Shown one piece after another: positions 21,530 through 33,263 of a stretch of DNA of 64,000 nucleotides (its first letter is position 1; every line of letters begins with the position of its first letter). A program made the translations under genes and the position numbers. The DNA is from Meconema thalassinum. Its lineage: Eukaryota; Arthropoda; Insecta; Orthoptera; Tettigoniidae. Below the pieces are notes generated by a model. The model worked only from the letters and a program-made list of their open reading frames with translations. It was not told where the DNA came from and ran no database searches. The stretch spans positions 361,876,779 through 361,940,778 of the forward strand of contig OX336393.1 in the NCBI GenBank assembly GCA_946902985.2, in the 5' to 3' direction.

Positions 21530-22425
21530 CGTCCACCTCCTAGCGTTCTTGACTGTCGCCTCGGAGGTCCGGGTTCGATTCCTGGCTTTGTCAGGGAATT
21601 ACATTCTGGACTGGAGACTTGGTTGGTTGGTTGGTTCTTAAGTTTAGGGGCTGCGACAACGCGGTCATGTAGCCCCGTGTACTTTGGGTGTATGTAGAAT
21701 CTGTCTGATAACCGGTGTTAATTGTGATGACTGTATTAGTGTGTGTTATCTGTTTTTTTTTTTAATTTAATTACTGCAACTTAGAATTTTTCAAATAGTT
21801 CCTACTTTTGCCGCCAAACGTCAACGTCAACGACTACTAGGCCAAGTTCAGAACTTAGCTACTAGACGCCACTGCAGTCGGCTCTTGGCAATGAACGTAG
21901 AAACCTAAGAGCGTTGTTTATATTCTTAACCTATTCAATTTAGCTTCACACAGGTGCAATTAGTGGAAGGTTCTTTTACATGCCATAAATCTATGACATG
22001 GGACCGCCGGCTTTACTACCCGTCCAAAGGAAGGCATACTGAGAGATTTTTAACGCTCTTAAAATATCCGTCGGCTTCGGCCGGGTTTGAACCCGCTATC
22101 TTGGGCATAGAAACTCAGCATGCTACCGACTACGCCACCAAAGCCGCTGACTGGAGGCTTGAACGGGGCACACTCAGCCTCGTGAGGCACAACAGAGAAG
22201 AGATGGACTCGATTCCCATCTCAGCCATCCTGGAAGTGGTTTTCCATGGCGTTCCCACTTCTGCTCCAGGCAAATGCCAGGATGGGTCCTAACCTATAGC
22301 CACGGCTGCTTCCTTTCCAATCCTCATCTGAATTACAAATCCACACACTAGTATAGCGATCACAATAACACTGATTATCCACTCTCAGTCAAATACACGA
22401 GGCTAAATTACCTTGTTGTCCAAGC
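21530..22425 (+). mobile_element. SINE-G/E copy split by SINE-A
   Basis: Head with B box GGGTTCGATTCCTGG at 21570-21584, then 'gactggagacttg'. The body resumes after 22148 with 'cttgaacggggcacactcag' and the tail 'ccaggcaaatgccaggatgg', ending near 22425. The intervening 527 bp are a SINE-A in reverse orientation. Confidence 0.85.
21622..22148 (-). mobile_element. SINE-A nested in SINE-G/E
   Basis: Full-length copy: GGTTGGTTGGTTC end at 21622 and tRNA-like head ending at 22148. Direct repeat GACTGGAGACTTG at 21609-21621 and GACTGGAGGCTTG at 22149-22161 (one mismatch). A 112-codon plus frame (21954-22292) crosses the SINE boundary and is spurious. Confidence 0.92.
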
Positions 22426-22500
22426 CCAACAAATGGAGAACAGCAACATAAATTTTTAGCTTTTTCTTAGGTGATTCAAAGATCTTAAACATTTTTATAT

Positions 22501-22562
22501 TCGACCCTGACTATTTTATGTCAGAAAACTGTACTATAATGAGGCTCATTATAACACTATTT
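22501..22562 (+). mobile_element. H element copy 2, left part
   Basis: 'tgtcagaaaactgtactata' through 'cattataacactatttt' matches H copies 1 and 3. It is interrupted by FB-I and resumes at 30313. Confidence 0.85.
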
Positions 22563-24021
22563 TTAAGCCTATTTTCAATTTTCAAAAAATAGGCTTATGA
22601 GATCACCTTTTGTCCGTGTGTGTGTGTGTGTGTGTGTGTGTGAGGAGTGTGTGTGTGTGTGTCCCCAATAACTTCTAAACGGCTGGAGCGATTTCAATGA
22701 CACTCGATAAGTTCATAGCACTATTTCGGGCGACCCCGACCGTGCCCTTCAAATTTTGTTACGTCTCACCAATCCAACATGGCGGCTGTGCGAAATATTT
22801 CACCAGCATTCAATATCTCCGAAACTATTCCTGATATCACCCTAGCATTTTTACGGTGATAAAGGGAACTATTAGAAGTTCACCTATGTGACTTTTGAAA
22901 AACTGGTAACAACAAAACCAACATGGCGGCCACGCGAATTTTCGACTTTTAAATAGACGTTTCTCGCGTTTTAACCAACCAAACGCAATAAAACTTGGTA
23001 CAGTATATGTGTATACACATTGTAATGCACCGACATCTAACTTCGTTCAATTGTTTACATACCCACAAGATGGCGGATGTGCGAAATATTTCAACGGCAT
23101 TCAATATCTCTGAAACTATTAGCGGTATCACCCTGAAATTTTGTACGGAGTTATAGGGTACTACTGGAAGTTCATCTGTATGACTTTCAAACTCCAGTTA
23201 ACTACAAAACGAACATGGCAGCCAAGCGAATTTGAAAATTTTAAATAGACTTTTCTCGCGATTTAATGTTCCAAACGCAATGAAATCTGGTACAGGACAT
23301 ATTTAAACACATTATAATACACTGGTATCTAATATAGTTCAATTGTTTACATAACCTCAAGTTGGTGGCTTTGGGAATGTTAAAATTAAGTTTTTATTTC
23401 TTGTGCCGTAATCATGCGATCAATGTGAAAGTTTGAATAATAAACCTACGCAATAATTTTCCTTTAATGGTACATGACTCTATGGCCTATACATTTAACA
23501 ATCCAGCATGGCGACCATCCGAAATATTTAGACGACTCTGAATATCTACGAATCTATTATAGCAATCAAACTGAATGTTTTTATGTTCATAGGGTCTATG
23601 AACATAAGTTCACCTATAGGACTTTAAATAACCTGATCACAAATCCAAAATGGCGGTGACACGAAGTATAAATATTTACATGGACGTTTCTCGCAATTTA
23701 ATCATCCGAGTGCAGTGAAACTTGGTACAGTAAATTCTTATACGAATGTCAATCCTCTGGCATCTAATTTATTTCAATTGTTTCCATAACCACAAGATGG
23801 CAGCAGTGCGACATTTTAAAATCTCCTTGTTACTTCTTGTGTCCTAATCATGTGATTGAAGTTTGAATGCTACACGTACATAATAATCTTCATGTTACAG
23901 TACATAACTCTCGGACCTACATATATAAAATCCAACTTGGCGACCATCCGAAATATTTAGTCGGTTCTCAATATCTACGAATCTATTACAGCAATCAAAC
24001 TGAAATTTTGTGTGTAGATAG
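22563..24021 (+). mobile_element. FB-I element copy 2, left part
   Basis: Begins with the perfect hairpin AGCCTATTTT-loop-AAAATAGGCT at 22566-22595, then GT repeats, 'ctaaacggctggagcgattt' and GGCGGC/GGCGAC-bearing blocks. It stops at 'gtagatag' and continues at 30247 ('aggcaattaac'), as the intact copy at 45.1-46.6 kb shows. Confidence 0.88.
22616..22662. repeat. (GT)n microsatellite
   Basis: GT repeats broken by GAGGA, inside FB-I copy 2. Confidence 0.95.
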
Positions 24022-24741
24022 TGAACCCGAGATCTGGTGAGGGAGTTTCACTGTGAAAACCCCTGGAGGAATGTATATATTTAATCACTGGTGTGATATC
24101 AGTGGAAAATGGCATTATTTAGTGAAATAATGCAGGGAAAATGAGGGGAATACAGCATTATTGAACTACATGGAGTAGGCTATGCTGGACTTAGAACGCA
24201 GAAGTAGAGGGTTTGACATTTTACTAATAGCCCCAGAATTGTGGGAGGAGACCCTTGGAGCCCTGTTAATCTCGCTGACCTAGTTATGTCGTCTGGAAGA
24301 GGTCGGGGGATTGAATAATGACGCAGTTCTTCCCCGTTTGAGAATAGACCCCAAGGAAAATCATTGATTACTCGTGACTGGAGTAACGCAATGACATGAG
24401 AGTTGCACACAGGTGAATCTTTTGCCAGGAGGCTAATTTTAGAGCCTTTAATCTGCGAAATTGAGGCATATTTAATGGAGTGCGGAAGGACATAGGACTA
24501 TGGATGTTCGCGGCTGGGTTTGAGGATGTCGCCAGGGATTCCCACGGAAACCGCGTCCCCACGCCATGGAGAAAGCAATTAATATTAATTAATTGGCCGA
24601 TCGATCCTTCAGCACGCGGATAGTTCTGGGATCAGTGAAGAAAAAGGAACCCGATGAGCATTGTTTCGAGACCAGAATCATGCTGGGAGAGGAGCTGATA
24701 TAGCTCGGGAATTCTAGCTCTATTTTTTTGTGTGAAACCAA

Positions 24742-24773
24742 TATAAGGGAGTCGACCCTTGGCAGAAGTCAGT
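24742..24773 (+). promoter_or_regulatory. TATA plus Inr core promoter candidate
   Basis: TATAAGG at 24742 is followed 29 bp later by TCAGTTG with the putative start A at 24771, matching the arthropod initiator TCAGTY at canonical spacing. It lies near the left end of the 6.2-kb insertion, where an LTR promoter would be expected. An AATAAA at about 25497 could be a matching poly(A) signal. Motif-based only. Confidence 0.4.
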
Positions 24774-25718
24774 TGTTGGCAGTTTTTTGAACAGACTCGA
24801 GCGTGGAAAGTATGTTACTCTGGCTCAGGAGAGGACGCTCACACAAAGGACTTGAACATTTAGTGTCAATCATTATATAGCCGCGCAGTGTAATGCACCA
24901 AGTGAGAAGATAATCATGCATGGTCATGAAGGAATAAGAAGTACGGTAATCAACGAACATTATTGTGTGAAATGTGTATTACCGAAGTCAAGGAAGGAGG
25001 CACGGACTTCAACTTGGGAAGCCGCGCAGTAAAACCTTTAGAAGGCTTTTATTAAGGACTGTCGTGCTGCATGTGTAAAGTCAGCAGTACGAGCAACGGT
25101 TTATGTTCACATAGGAAGTACCGTGTGATATAACTTGCAGAACTATTGAAAGTAATAATTTGTGTAAAAATTATGTACAATGTTAAGCGCAGTGTATAAT
25201 ATATCGAGTGGTTATACATGTCTTATTACGCTGGAATGCGCTTGGAGAAACTTTATGAAGCATTTGGTAATGTCTTAAGAATACCAAATAGTAACGCTCA
25301 GGACGAAAGTAAGCATATTTATGCAAAGCAGCAAGTTTACCGTAGGATTATTGATAGACTGTTGGTGGATTCCGGAGGAAGATCAACCAGACCTTCAATC
25401 AGGAGTTGGTAGGAGCACGGAGGATGCCGTTGATACCTGCAATTCTGATATTTTGCCAGGGAATTTCAACCAAGGAAAGGTGTAACAAGATGTTCAATAA
25501 AGAACATATAGCCTACGTTCTCCTAAATGTATGAGTATAGTTATAACTCGTTGTTATTATCAAAGAGTATAATAGAACTATTCTTTGTTGAAGGCCATAG
25601 AAACGATTTACCTCTACCAAACGCCACTATCTAGATAAAAACTGCTACCATCATTGAAGAAAGAAAGATAAGAAGTATATCAAGAATGTTATGGATCTGG
25701 AGACATAATCGACCGGAC

Positions 25719-25978
25719 TGGCTGCGTGGCTCAGCGGTAACGTTCTCGCTTGCTGGGCCCTAGGTTGCAGGTTCGTATCCTGGCGCAGTCAGCTGGCATT
25801 TGAGGGTGCACAAATGCGAGGGAGCCGTGTCAGTACATTTACTGGCACGTTAAAGATCCCCTTCGGGCCAAAATTCCGGCACCCCGGTGTCTCTAAAAGC
25901 AGCAGTAGTTAAAAGGGATGTAAAACCAATAACATTATTATTATTATTATTTTTATTATTATTATTATTATTATTGTT
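25719..25978 (+). mobile_element. SINE-F
   Basis: tRNA-like head GGCTGCGTGGCTCAGCGGTA (A box) and GGTTCGTATCCTGG (B box), the body 'ctggcacgttaaagatcccc', 'ggtgtctctaaaa', and a TTA-rich tail to 25976. Second copy at 37092-37300. Confidence 0.85.
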
Positions 25979-26094
25979 TTAATGTGCTAAACGGTTCCAG
26001 GCTAGTGTTCAGAAGTAAAGGGGGAGTTTTAGTCGGTAGTCTGCTACTCAGTAGCAGGTGCCCGACACTCTGTGCGTAAATGCATTTCTTCCCC

Positions 26095-26135
26095 TAAAAA
26101 AAATAAAAAAAAAATAAAAAAAAAAAAAAAAAATA
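26095..26135. repeat. A-rich tract
   Basis: About 40 bp of A runs with single T interruptions. Confidence 0.9.
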
Positions 26136-26230
26136 TTACATATACGACCTGCCGTGGGCAACATCCAACTTTGAGTTGAGGCATGTCTTTACACGTCTGG
26201 TTGTGCAGGGCTTTCACAACCCTAATTGAA

Positions 26231-26372
26231 AAAAAAGGAAGCAAGATTGTAGTTTTACGTGGCCGTGAATCTTGTGATTATGAGCCACGGGACCTCCTTT
26301 TTACGTGGAATCCGAACCACAGGACATGGCATTTCACTTCGAAAATCTCACATGCATTGACCGGGAATCGAA
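26231..26372 (-). mobile_element. SINE-S4, head-truncated, 13-bp target duplication
   Basis: Matches 54302-54490 from the tail ('ttgtagttttacgtggccgt') up to the B-box region, where it stops. Perfect direct repeat AACCCTAATTGAA at 26218-26230 and 26373-26385. A headless SINE with an intact duplication implies 5' truncation during LINE-type integration. Confidence 0.88.
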
Positions 26373-26984
26373 AACCCTAATTGAATTAACAAATCGTTCC
26401 ATGACGTGTGTATACAAACTATGTGGATATTTTCGATTGCTATTTGCCTGAAATAAAAGTAGTAATTAATACCTGAACTAACACCAACGGCTTGAACTCA
26501 GTTACTATGTGAAATCGTTTTGTTCTTGACTTCAAATAACATTTTCAAGTAACGCAAAAAAGGCTGTTACAAACCCTTTAAAATAAAAAGTAAAAATGTA
26601 TCGTAGTATCATCTTGTCATTCTTCAAATTCGATGCGCATAGAATGCCAATGGCATAGTAATCAATGGAGCCCCACGTAGACTAGTCGTGACATCTAGTG
26701 GTGAAATATCGAACAATATAATCCTAACAGAGCGAGTGCATTCTAGCGGCCAGAAGAAGAAACTTTTCAATAAAATCTGGAAGTTAATAAGTATGTCGGC
26801 GTGCAGTTACCTTTTTGGCAGCTAGATGTCTCGAGTAAATCTGCTGGCGAATTATGTTTTAATTAAATATATATTTTACACCATAATATGCACAATATAA
26901 CGCTTAATTTTAAAACATCTGAGTCATTACAAAACAATAAACATATAACATTTCAAGCAAAAAATCTAGTTCTGATCGGGTTTG

Positions 26985-27046
26985 AACCATAGGCATTTGA
27001 GCGATAGGCTAACGCTCTACCACTGAGCTAATTGTGTCAACGAATA
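26985..27046 (-). tRNA. tRNA-like sequence (pseudo-tRNA or SINE head)
   Basis: The minus strand has TTAGCTCAGTGGTAGAGCG (strong A box, D-arm pairing AGCTC/GAGC) and GGTTCAAACCC (B box). The anticodon stem does not pair convincingly and the acceptor arms do not match, so I do not assign an amino acid. No SINE body seen in this window follows it. Confidence 0.4.
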
Positions 27047-27329
27047 TCGTTCTATATAAAATGACTTACATAGAACTTGTTAGCAAATAATGATTTATAC
27101 TAAACGATTTCATCACTGGAGTATATTATTTATATATAAAGCATTTCATACAACGTTTATTTATTTTGTATCAGTACGCTATATTGCATGCAATACTCAA
27201 ATTAGTGAAATATAAGTCAGACACAAGATATCCGCTGCCATCTTGTCTTATTACTGAATCAGCTCAGCTTTTTAAAATCACGTCTGCACTATAGTATTAC
27301 AAAATAAACTTTTAATTTCGAACGTGCCT

Positions 27330-27888
27330 CTTCCTTTAGAACAGTTAAAACGATTCTCGGCTCGATAATTGGAACTGGTGGGTCCCATGATATGGATTAT
27401 AAAGTTTGCATAATTCGCACGGCCGCCATCCTGAAATGGTATGGCGGACGACCTTGTAGTTTGGTCACAAGACGCATCCTATACGAAGGTATGTTGTTAC
27501 CAAATTTGGTAGAGATCGGATGATTTGGTTAGTCGTTATTTGATTTTACGTTTTGAACGTTTGAGTGGCCGCCATTCAGTTTTAGTAAAGATGGCGGCGA
27601 TATAAAACATGACACTGAGGTGTCCTTTGCTAGTGCTACCTTTGTACCAAATTTCGTTCAATTCGCATTCACCGTGTTCGAATTGATAGGAGGGGGACAG
27701 ACATTCAGAGTACACACACTCACACACACACAGACGCACACACACACACAGACTCACACACACACATACACACACACACAGACTCACACACACACATACA
27801 CACACACAGACATACACACGTTTTTCGCCCTGTGTTGATCTCATAAGTCTACTTTCATTTTTTGCAAAAATCGAAAGTAGGCTAAAAA
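27330..27888 (-). mobile_element. FB-K element (terminal-hairpin relative of FB-I/J)
   Basis: Ends in AGTCTACTTTC...GAAAGTAGGCT hairpin plus CTAAAAA at 27888, preceded by TTGATCTCATAAG and a CA/CAGA microsatellite. This is the same terminal architecture as FB-I and FB-J, with different interior sequence bearing GGCCGCCAT and AAGATGGCGGC motifs. The left boundary is uncertain. Confidence 0.65.
27711..27818. repeat. (CA)n-rich microsatellite in FB-K
   Basis: CACACA with CAGACT and CATACA interruptions; overlapping plus and minus frames of 72 and 102 codons here are low-complexity artefacts. Confidence 0.95.
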
Positions 27889-28427
27889 TGACGTGTGTTA
27901 TGTATAAATTATATGTGAAAAATCTTTTAAATTAATGGTGTAATAAGTGTTATAAAGTGTCATGTGTATTGGAAGCAATAGCTTCACTATAGAAATGAAA
28001 AGGGCCGTGTGGTTGGTGAAAGAAATGTATCATAAAATGTGTATAGGCAAGATGCAAATGTCGCACTAAATCTGCAAATGGCAGGCGACTCAGAAGGATA
28101 TAGGTGGTTGGAGCCGCCAGGATAAAGCCTAGAATGTGAGTACCCCACAAATTATGGTTATGTAGAAGTATAGCCCACTGCATGTAATGTGATTTCGGAA
28201 TTATAAATATGCCAGTAAAAATCAGTATTAGGAGATAGACCCTCCAGGTTTAATCATTATTGTGTTGATTTTAATAGAGTTGAGGTGTTGTTATACGTCA
28301 GTAAGTGGATTAATCGTTACCACTATTAATAAAATGGCAATTCAGTTATGTAAACTTAATTTAACGAACACGGTTGTTCGATTTTTAAGATGGTTAAGCT
28401 GTGTCGGAATTTTGGTAATATCTGTCT

Positions 28428-28431
<4 letters not shown>

Positions 28432-28464
<33 letters not shown>
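28432..28464. repeat. (AAT)n microsatellite
   Basis: Eleven uninterrupted AAT triplets. Confidence 0.97.
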
Positions 28465-28467
<3 letters not shown>

Positions 28468-30200
28468 ATAATAAAGGTATGAATGAATACATCAGGAAAA
28501 ATGTTGTAAGCAAGAAAGATTTACGATAATTGGAAGACTTATCGATCTAAGCAGTAAGATCATATTAAGGGATGAAGAAAAGAATTTAATATCAGAATAT
28601 ATTGTATTAATGGGAATATAATCATGCAAGGAAATGGACGAGCTTTCTAGTGACTTGAATTTGCAGCTTGTGTAAAAGCTTATAGAGTAATGGATAGATT
28701 TCTCTTAATAATTATAGGACGAAGATCATAACATTAGGTCATGGAACCAGGTAATCTAGTCGACGTATGAAATCTAGTATAGCCGTGGGGCATACTGAGA
28801 TATGTGCTTTGTGCCAGAGTGTAATTAGTGTTTGGATCCTAACTCTGATGATGGATATGGAATGTTCCGGGTTCAAATCCTGTGATAGGTGAGAGGAGAA
28901 CGTTGGACACCTCTGCACTTCTATCTGATCACCCGAGAATTTATTATTGAGTGATTCGGCTCTTGTGAAGCGAATCTTATGACGGCAGCATGTGGGCTGA
29001 CCGCACCATTTATTAAGATACCGGTTATCCAGATCGATCAATGTTTTATGAATCTCGTGCCTTCATGTTGAAATGGACCTATTTGGTGCCAATTAATATT
29101 ATCCTCAGGGTAGGAATAAATGTTAAGCTCATCCAGTACCTATTTGCATAAATATTCAGTTTAAATCCATTGGGATATGTGTGTCATTGCGACCACGGTA
29201 TTGTCTTTAGAAATCGTATTACTGCTTGGGGAGGTAAGCCATGTGGCAGGGAGCGAGGGTCGAGGTACTGTTGGGACCTCACTCCACCCTATTGTATACA
29301 GGCCGCTCGGTAGAGGGGCTGCGCTGTCAAGCGAACCGTGAAGGTTTAAGGTTAATGAAGGGCAGATTCTAGACCCTGTTAGTAACATGAAAAGGAAACA
29401 TTGTTATATTGAGTAATGACGTCATGTGGTTTAAGAACACATTGGTAATTATAGATCACCCTGATGGTTCATGATTTTAGCAATCTAACGAATGGTTGGA
29501 AGTTGCATTTGTTACTGTCACTGACGCCTAGTTCAGAAGTTGGCTACTTACGCCACAAGTTACGCTTGCAAGGGTAGCTTAATGATACCATCCGACACAG
29601 CGGTAACGAAAGTTTTTTTAAAGATGAAATCACAACGGCATGCAGTGGAGCTATATAAATAGAGAGAAGTGTAGGGGTAGCTTTGCATAATCATGGAGTT
29701 GCACGTAGATTGTTGTGCAACACCTGAATAGGCTAATGCATGTAAAGCATTTGGTGGGAAGAGAGAGATCAAACACACACGGTACACATAATTGTCAAAG
29801 TAAGATGAGGTTTAAGGAATAAATGACTTTATGAAATTAAAGAAGTCACACTAGATGACGGAAGAATCAAAGTACAGTTTGTTTATGAAGTTGTATGTGC
29901 ATCAGCGCACTGTAGTGAATTGTAAAGTTAATATAAGGGTAAAGGTTTGAGTTATGATATCAGTTTATTATGATAATATTATGTTAATATTAGTGGATTG
30001 TGGAAGTAATTTTTGTTTTGATTTTGGGTTATGTTTGTGGGGATTGTTTTATTTGTTTGAAGCCATGATTTTCTTACTGAATTAAAGTCTTAGAATAGAG
30101 TTGTGCCTTATCATTGTAGAGTTGATACCTTTTAGCCTCAGATCCAAAATATGCAACTGCTCAATGGGGGAACGGTACACGCCTGGGACCTGACGCTAGC
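28465..30200. other. Unassigned right part of the 6.2-kb insertion
   Basis: No domain recognised. Short open frames at 28739-29041 and 29161-29388 (minus) carry no motif. No segment clearly matches the left end of the insertion. Confidence 0.4.
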
Positions 30201-30246
30201 TGGAGGCGGGAGCATATTTTCCATGGAGATTACTCACATGGGTACA

Positions 30247-30312
30247 ATAGAGGCAATTAACATAAGTAGGATATATGAAAATATGCTGTATAGTTCTTCA
30301 CGGAACTACTTG
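30247..30312 (+). mobile_element. FB-I element copy 2, right end
   Basis: 'aggcaattaacataagtagg' through 'cacggaactacttg' matches 46533-46591 of the intact FB-I copy. This is the continuation of the copy cut at 24021. Confidence 0.88.
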
Positions 30313-30710
30313 TTTTATTATGAAACAGTTTCTCCCACCAATCAGAGCTCAAGAAACAGTTGTTTGACCAATTGGATAATTAGATGCGCTGAGTTCCACG
30401 GCCTTCTAATTTAAATTTCACTGCATGGCCTAGTGTCATAGTAGGGTAATCGACGAGGCCTTGGTCAAATACAAGGTATTCTCTGCGTCTCATCGCTCTG
30501 TTCAGTACATACAACTGGCGAAATCTCGACAGATATTTATGAATATTTATGTTCGAACATAAAATAGTTATAATATATATCGTCGAACATAATCAGTCGT
30601 ACTGTATGCAACTCGCCTATAATGATAATGAAGGCTCTCGTATACGCTCGTTTTATAAACATACTCGTGTCTTAATGATTGCCATTATAGGATGTTGCAT
30701 AATGCACTAT
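30313..30710 (+). mobile_element. H element copy 2, right part
   Basis: Resumes 'attatgaaacagtttctccc' and follows H copy 1 to the hairpin at 30607-30699. Together with 22501-22562 it reconstitutes one H copy. Confidence 0.85.
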
Positions 30711-30719
30711 TATAAACCG

Positions 30720-31840
30720 AGAAAATTTCTATTACATACAAGAATGGAAGAAAACTAGAACTTACGTTCTATTCATATAGACCTTGTGTAAACAAAATGC
30801 TTACAAGTAGGCCAAAAATCTTGGGTTTGCTGCATTAAATCATGCAGTTCCGATAGTTTCAGCAACGCCTAATAATGTCCCGTCAATTTCCGGTGCCGTG
30901 GGGGAGGGGCACAAAGATTCTTAATTTTATTTTTTGGCGCATAACGTTAAAACGGTGCGTTGCACAAAGCTGTTATACGTTTCAAACTTAAAGCTAACTC
31001 AATTCCCTACAAAATGGTATACTGTATTCATATTTATCTCCTGAGTGTTACCGTTTCCGAGATAAGAGCCGGTGAACATGGAGTATTTGCAGAACAATTT
31101 GCAACGCCTCACGTTTCCCGTCAAAGTTGTCCTTTTAACCCATTTACCTTCCATTTCAAGGGGAATATGCCCAAAAGGAAGTTATAGAGCATTACATTTC
31201 CTTCCTGAATATAGCCCACCGTATATACTTTTGCTACCGTAATTTATCTTCGAGCAGTCAAACGTTAGAGCGCTTTGACGCATCGGGGTCGGTTTTGAGA
31301 TTCTGCTAGTAAACTGCTCATTATTTTGCTTCCGTTTTCAACGGCTTTAACTCTCTGTATCACATTATGTACTGATTATGTAACCATAAATGGTATTTAT
31401 GTACTACAGGCTGTTCCCGGCATGCCTTGCAATGCCAATCAAAGAAAGTGTTGGTGTTGTAATTTTGTTAGCTGAGGTGCTTTGGTTACAGAATATGATT
31501 TTTTTCAATTTCCGTTAACTGCCTCTAAACTATTGTAAAATGGATTGCATAATTGAGAAACATTCGTGGGACCGTGCACAACAACTCACCAAAGTATCAT
31601 CGCAATCGGATGAATGGTAATGTCCGTCCACCAGCTCAAGATCTCAGGGGACTGAAGGGGAGCGGAGAGACATTCCAGCTGCGTTGATTGAGTGGACGTG
31701 CCGCTGCATATATTGACAACTTAGCACCTATGTTATTCACGCTATGCTTAATCACTGCAACTTGCGTTTAGTTTCAATTGTGAAATCGTACGGGTCAGTA
31801 GTGTTATATGTGAAGAAGAAAAGAGTGATACATTCTGAAG
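30720..31840. other. No recognisable feature
   Basis: Non-coding, moderately AT-rich. Confidence 0.4.
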
Positions 31841-31877
31841 GTAGGGAAATAATTAGGAAAGTGATTGAGGGATGTGA

Positions 31878-32345
31878 TGAAGAAGCACCGCACGGCTGTT
31901 ATCCGCATCCGCCCCGCATCCGCCCCACATCCGCACGACTTTTATCCCAATTCGCACGTTTGTTATCCAAATCTACTGGCATTACAATAATATTTTCGTT
32001 CCATGTTTAAAATGAATGGTATAGGCCTACAGCCAGAATTGAAACCCTTTTCAGTTCGAAGTGTTATTGTCCTTGACATAATTTTAATGAGATTAGCGTA
32101 AATCATCATCTTACATTTGTCATGAGAAAAAAAATAATGGAAAAATATGATATGTCATAAACATCCGGGTCTTAGTAATGATATTCAACAAGTTCGGATT
32201 GTATTCTAAAAACTGTCCACAAATTTATTCCCAACATTGTCCGCAGCTTATCCGCTATCCGCACAGTCATGCAAACTTTATTCGCATGGCGAAAACTTTT
32301 GCGGATTTCCGTGGGTTTATCCGCGGATATCCGCATCCACATAGG
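31878..32345. repeat. ATCCGC-rich segment
   Basis: Recurrent ATCCGC / GCGGAT motifs cluster at 31890-31970 and 32240-32345 ('cgcggatatccgcatcc'), flanking AT-rich sequence. Clusters of this kind are common in some DNA transposon termini, but I cannot pair the ends as clean inverted repeats. Confidence 0.4.
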
Positions 32346-32651
32346 GCTTTAGTTATAACCTAAACCGCATGAACTGAATAACGTTTAAGTTTCACAATTT
32401 TCAGCGACCTCTTTGCTTTCATCTTTAATCTAAGCATGAATACACATTCTAAACTAGTACGATAATATTACTTAGAAATCTCACTGTGCTGTGTCAACAC
32501 CATCCATATAAAAAAAACTGTTTGCCACACAGCCTGTGGTGAGTAGAGCGCATAAATATCTGAGGTTGGCACCACTGTCGTTCACGCAGAGGCCAGCTGT
32601 CTACTGCTGACTCGTTGCATTCCTGCCACGGATCTTAAGCTAGTGGACGGA

Positions 32652-32921
32652 CAGGAACGCATACGGGATTTTGCTTAATAGATTCGCGTGCCATCACACT
32701 TTTGGTGATTCTACTCGTGCGCTACCTATTGTAGAATGGATTTACTGAGTCAGAAACCTTCCCTGGAGTGTTCACATCAAATCACCAAAGTTTCAACGCA
32801 ATCAGATGACTGGTATACGAACGCATATGGGATTTTCTTTAAACGATTCTCACGCCGTCACTCTTTTGTTGAATCTACTCGTGCGCTACTTATTGTAAAA
32901 TGGATTTACTAAGTCTGAAAC
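32652..32921. repeat. Two diverged ~167-bp direct repeats
   Basis: 'gaacgcatacgggattttgc'...'ggatttactgagtcagaaac' at 32652-32755 recurs at 32819-32921 with scattered differences. Confidence 0.85.
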
Positions 32922-32931
32922 ATACTTAACA

Positions 32932-33216
32932 CATCGAGCGGCGATGATACAAAACGTCCTCCAGGAGTCCACCATTGCTCGAATGTAATGGCCTGGGATG
33001 TCACCGGACATGAACTGTGTCGAACATGTCTGGGATATGCTGAAGCGTGCTAATGCTTAGCATCCACGCCCTCCCATAACCCGCCAAGAGATCATGGAGG
33101 CCGCCGTTGAAGAGTGGGATCGTCTGCCTCAAGAGGACGTGGTCAACTTGATCTGTGGTATGCCACGGCGAGTAAGATCCCTGCTGGACGACCATGATTG
33201 CCATGTCCTTTATTGA
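32932..33216 (+). pseudogene. Tc1/mariner transposase C-terminal pseudogene
   Basis: The plus frame from 32932 reads HRAAMIQNVLQES, then GMSPDMNCVEHVWDMLKR, EAAVEEWDRLPQED and CGMPRRVRSLLDDH before a stop at 33214-33216. SPDxNxxEHVWDxL holds the last catalytic acidic residue of the Tc1 DD34E triad, and EEWDRLPQE / MPRRV are Tc1-family signatures. Two in-frame stops (TAA at 32986 and TAG at 33058) and a lost N-terminus make it a pseudogene. An overlapping 95-codon minus frame is its shadow. Confidence 0.9.
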
Positions 33217-33263
33217 AACGTTGCAGGATGGCAAGATGACAACACATATCAGTCCCTGTTTAA

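Larger units (their letters stand above)
24022..30246. mobile_element. 6.2-kb insertion with ATAG target duplication, possibly LTR-derived
   Basis: The FB-I sequence is cut at 24021 and resumes at 30251 with ATAG duplicated (24018-24021 and 30247-30250). The inserted segment begins TGAACCC and ends GGGTACA, that is TG...CA with a short imperfect inverted repeat, as in LTR retroelements, and 4-bp duplications are usual for several LTR groups. I could not find two matching LTRs or any gag/pol frame. The best guess is a decayed non-coding LTR derivative. It contains SINE-F, a SINE-S4 fragment, FB-K and a tRNA-like sequence. Confidence 0.65.

Noticed and set aside
27536..27844. 102-codon minus frame of alternating Val/Cys
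   Set aside because: Translation of a CA/GT microsatellite.
31878..32345. hAT termini based on GCGGATATCCGC motifs
   Set aside because: I could not pair the two clusters as inverted ends or find an 8-bp duplication.
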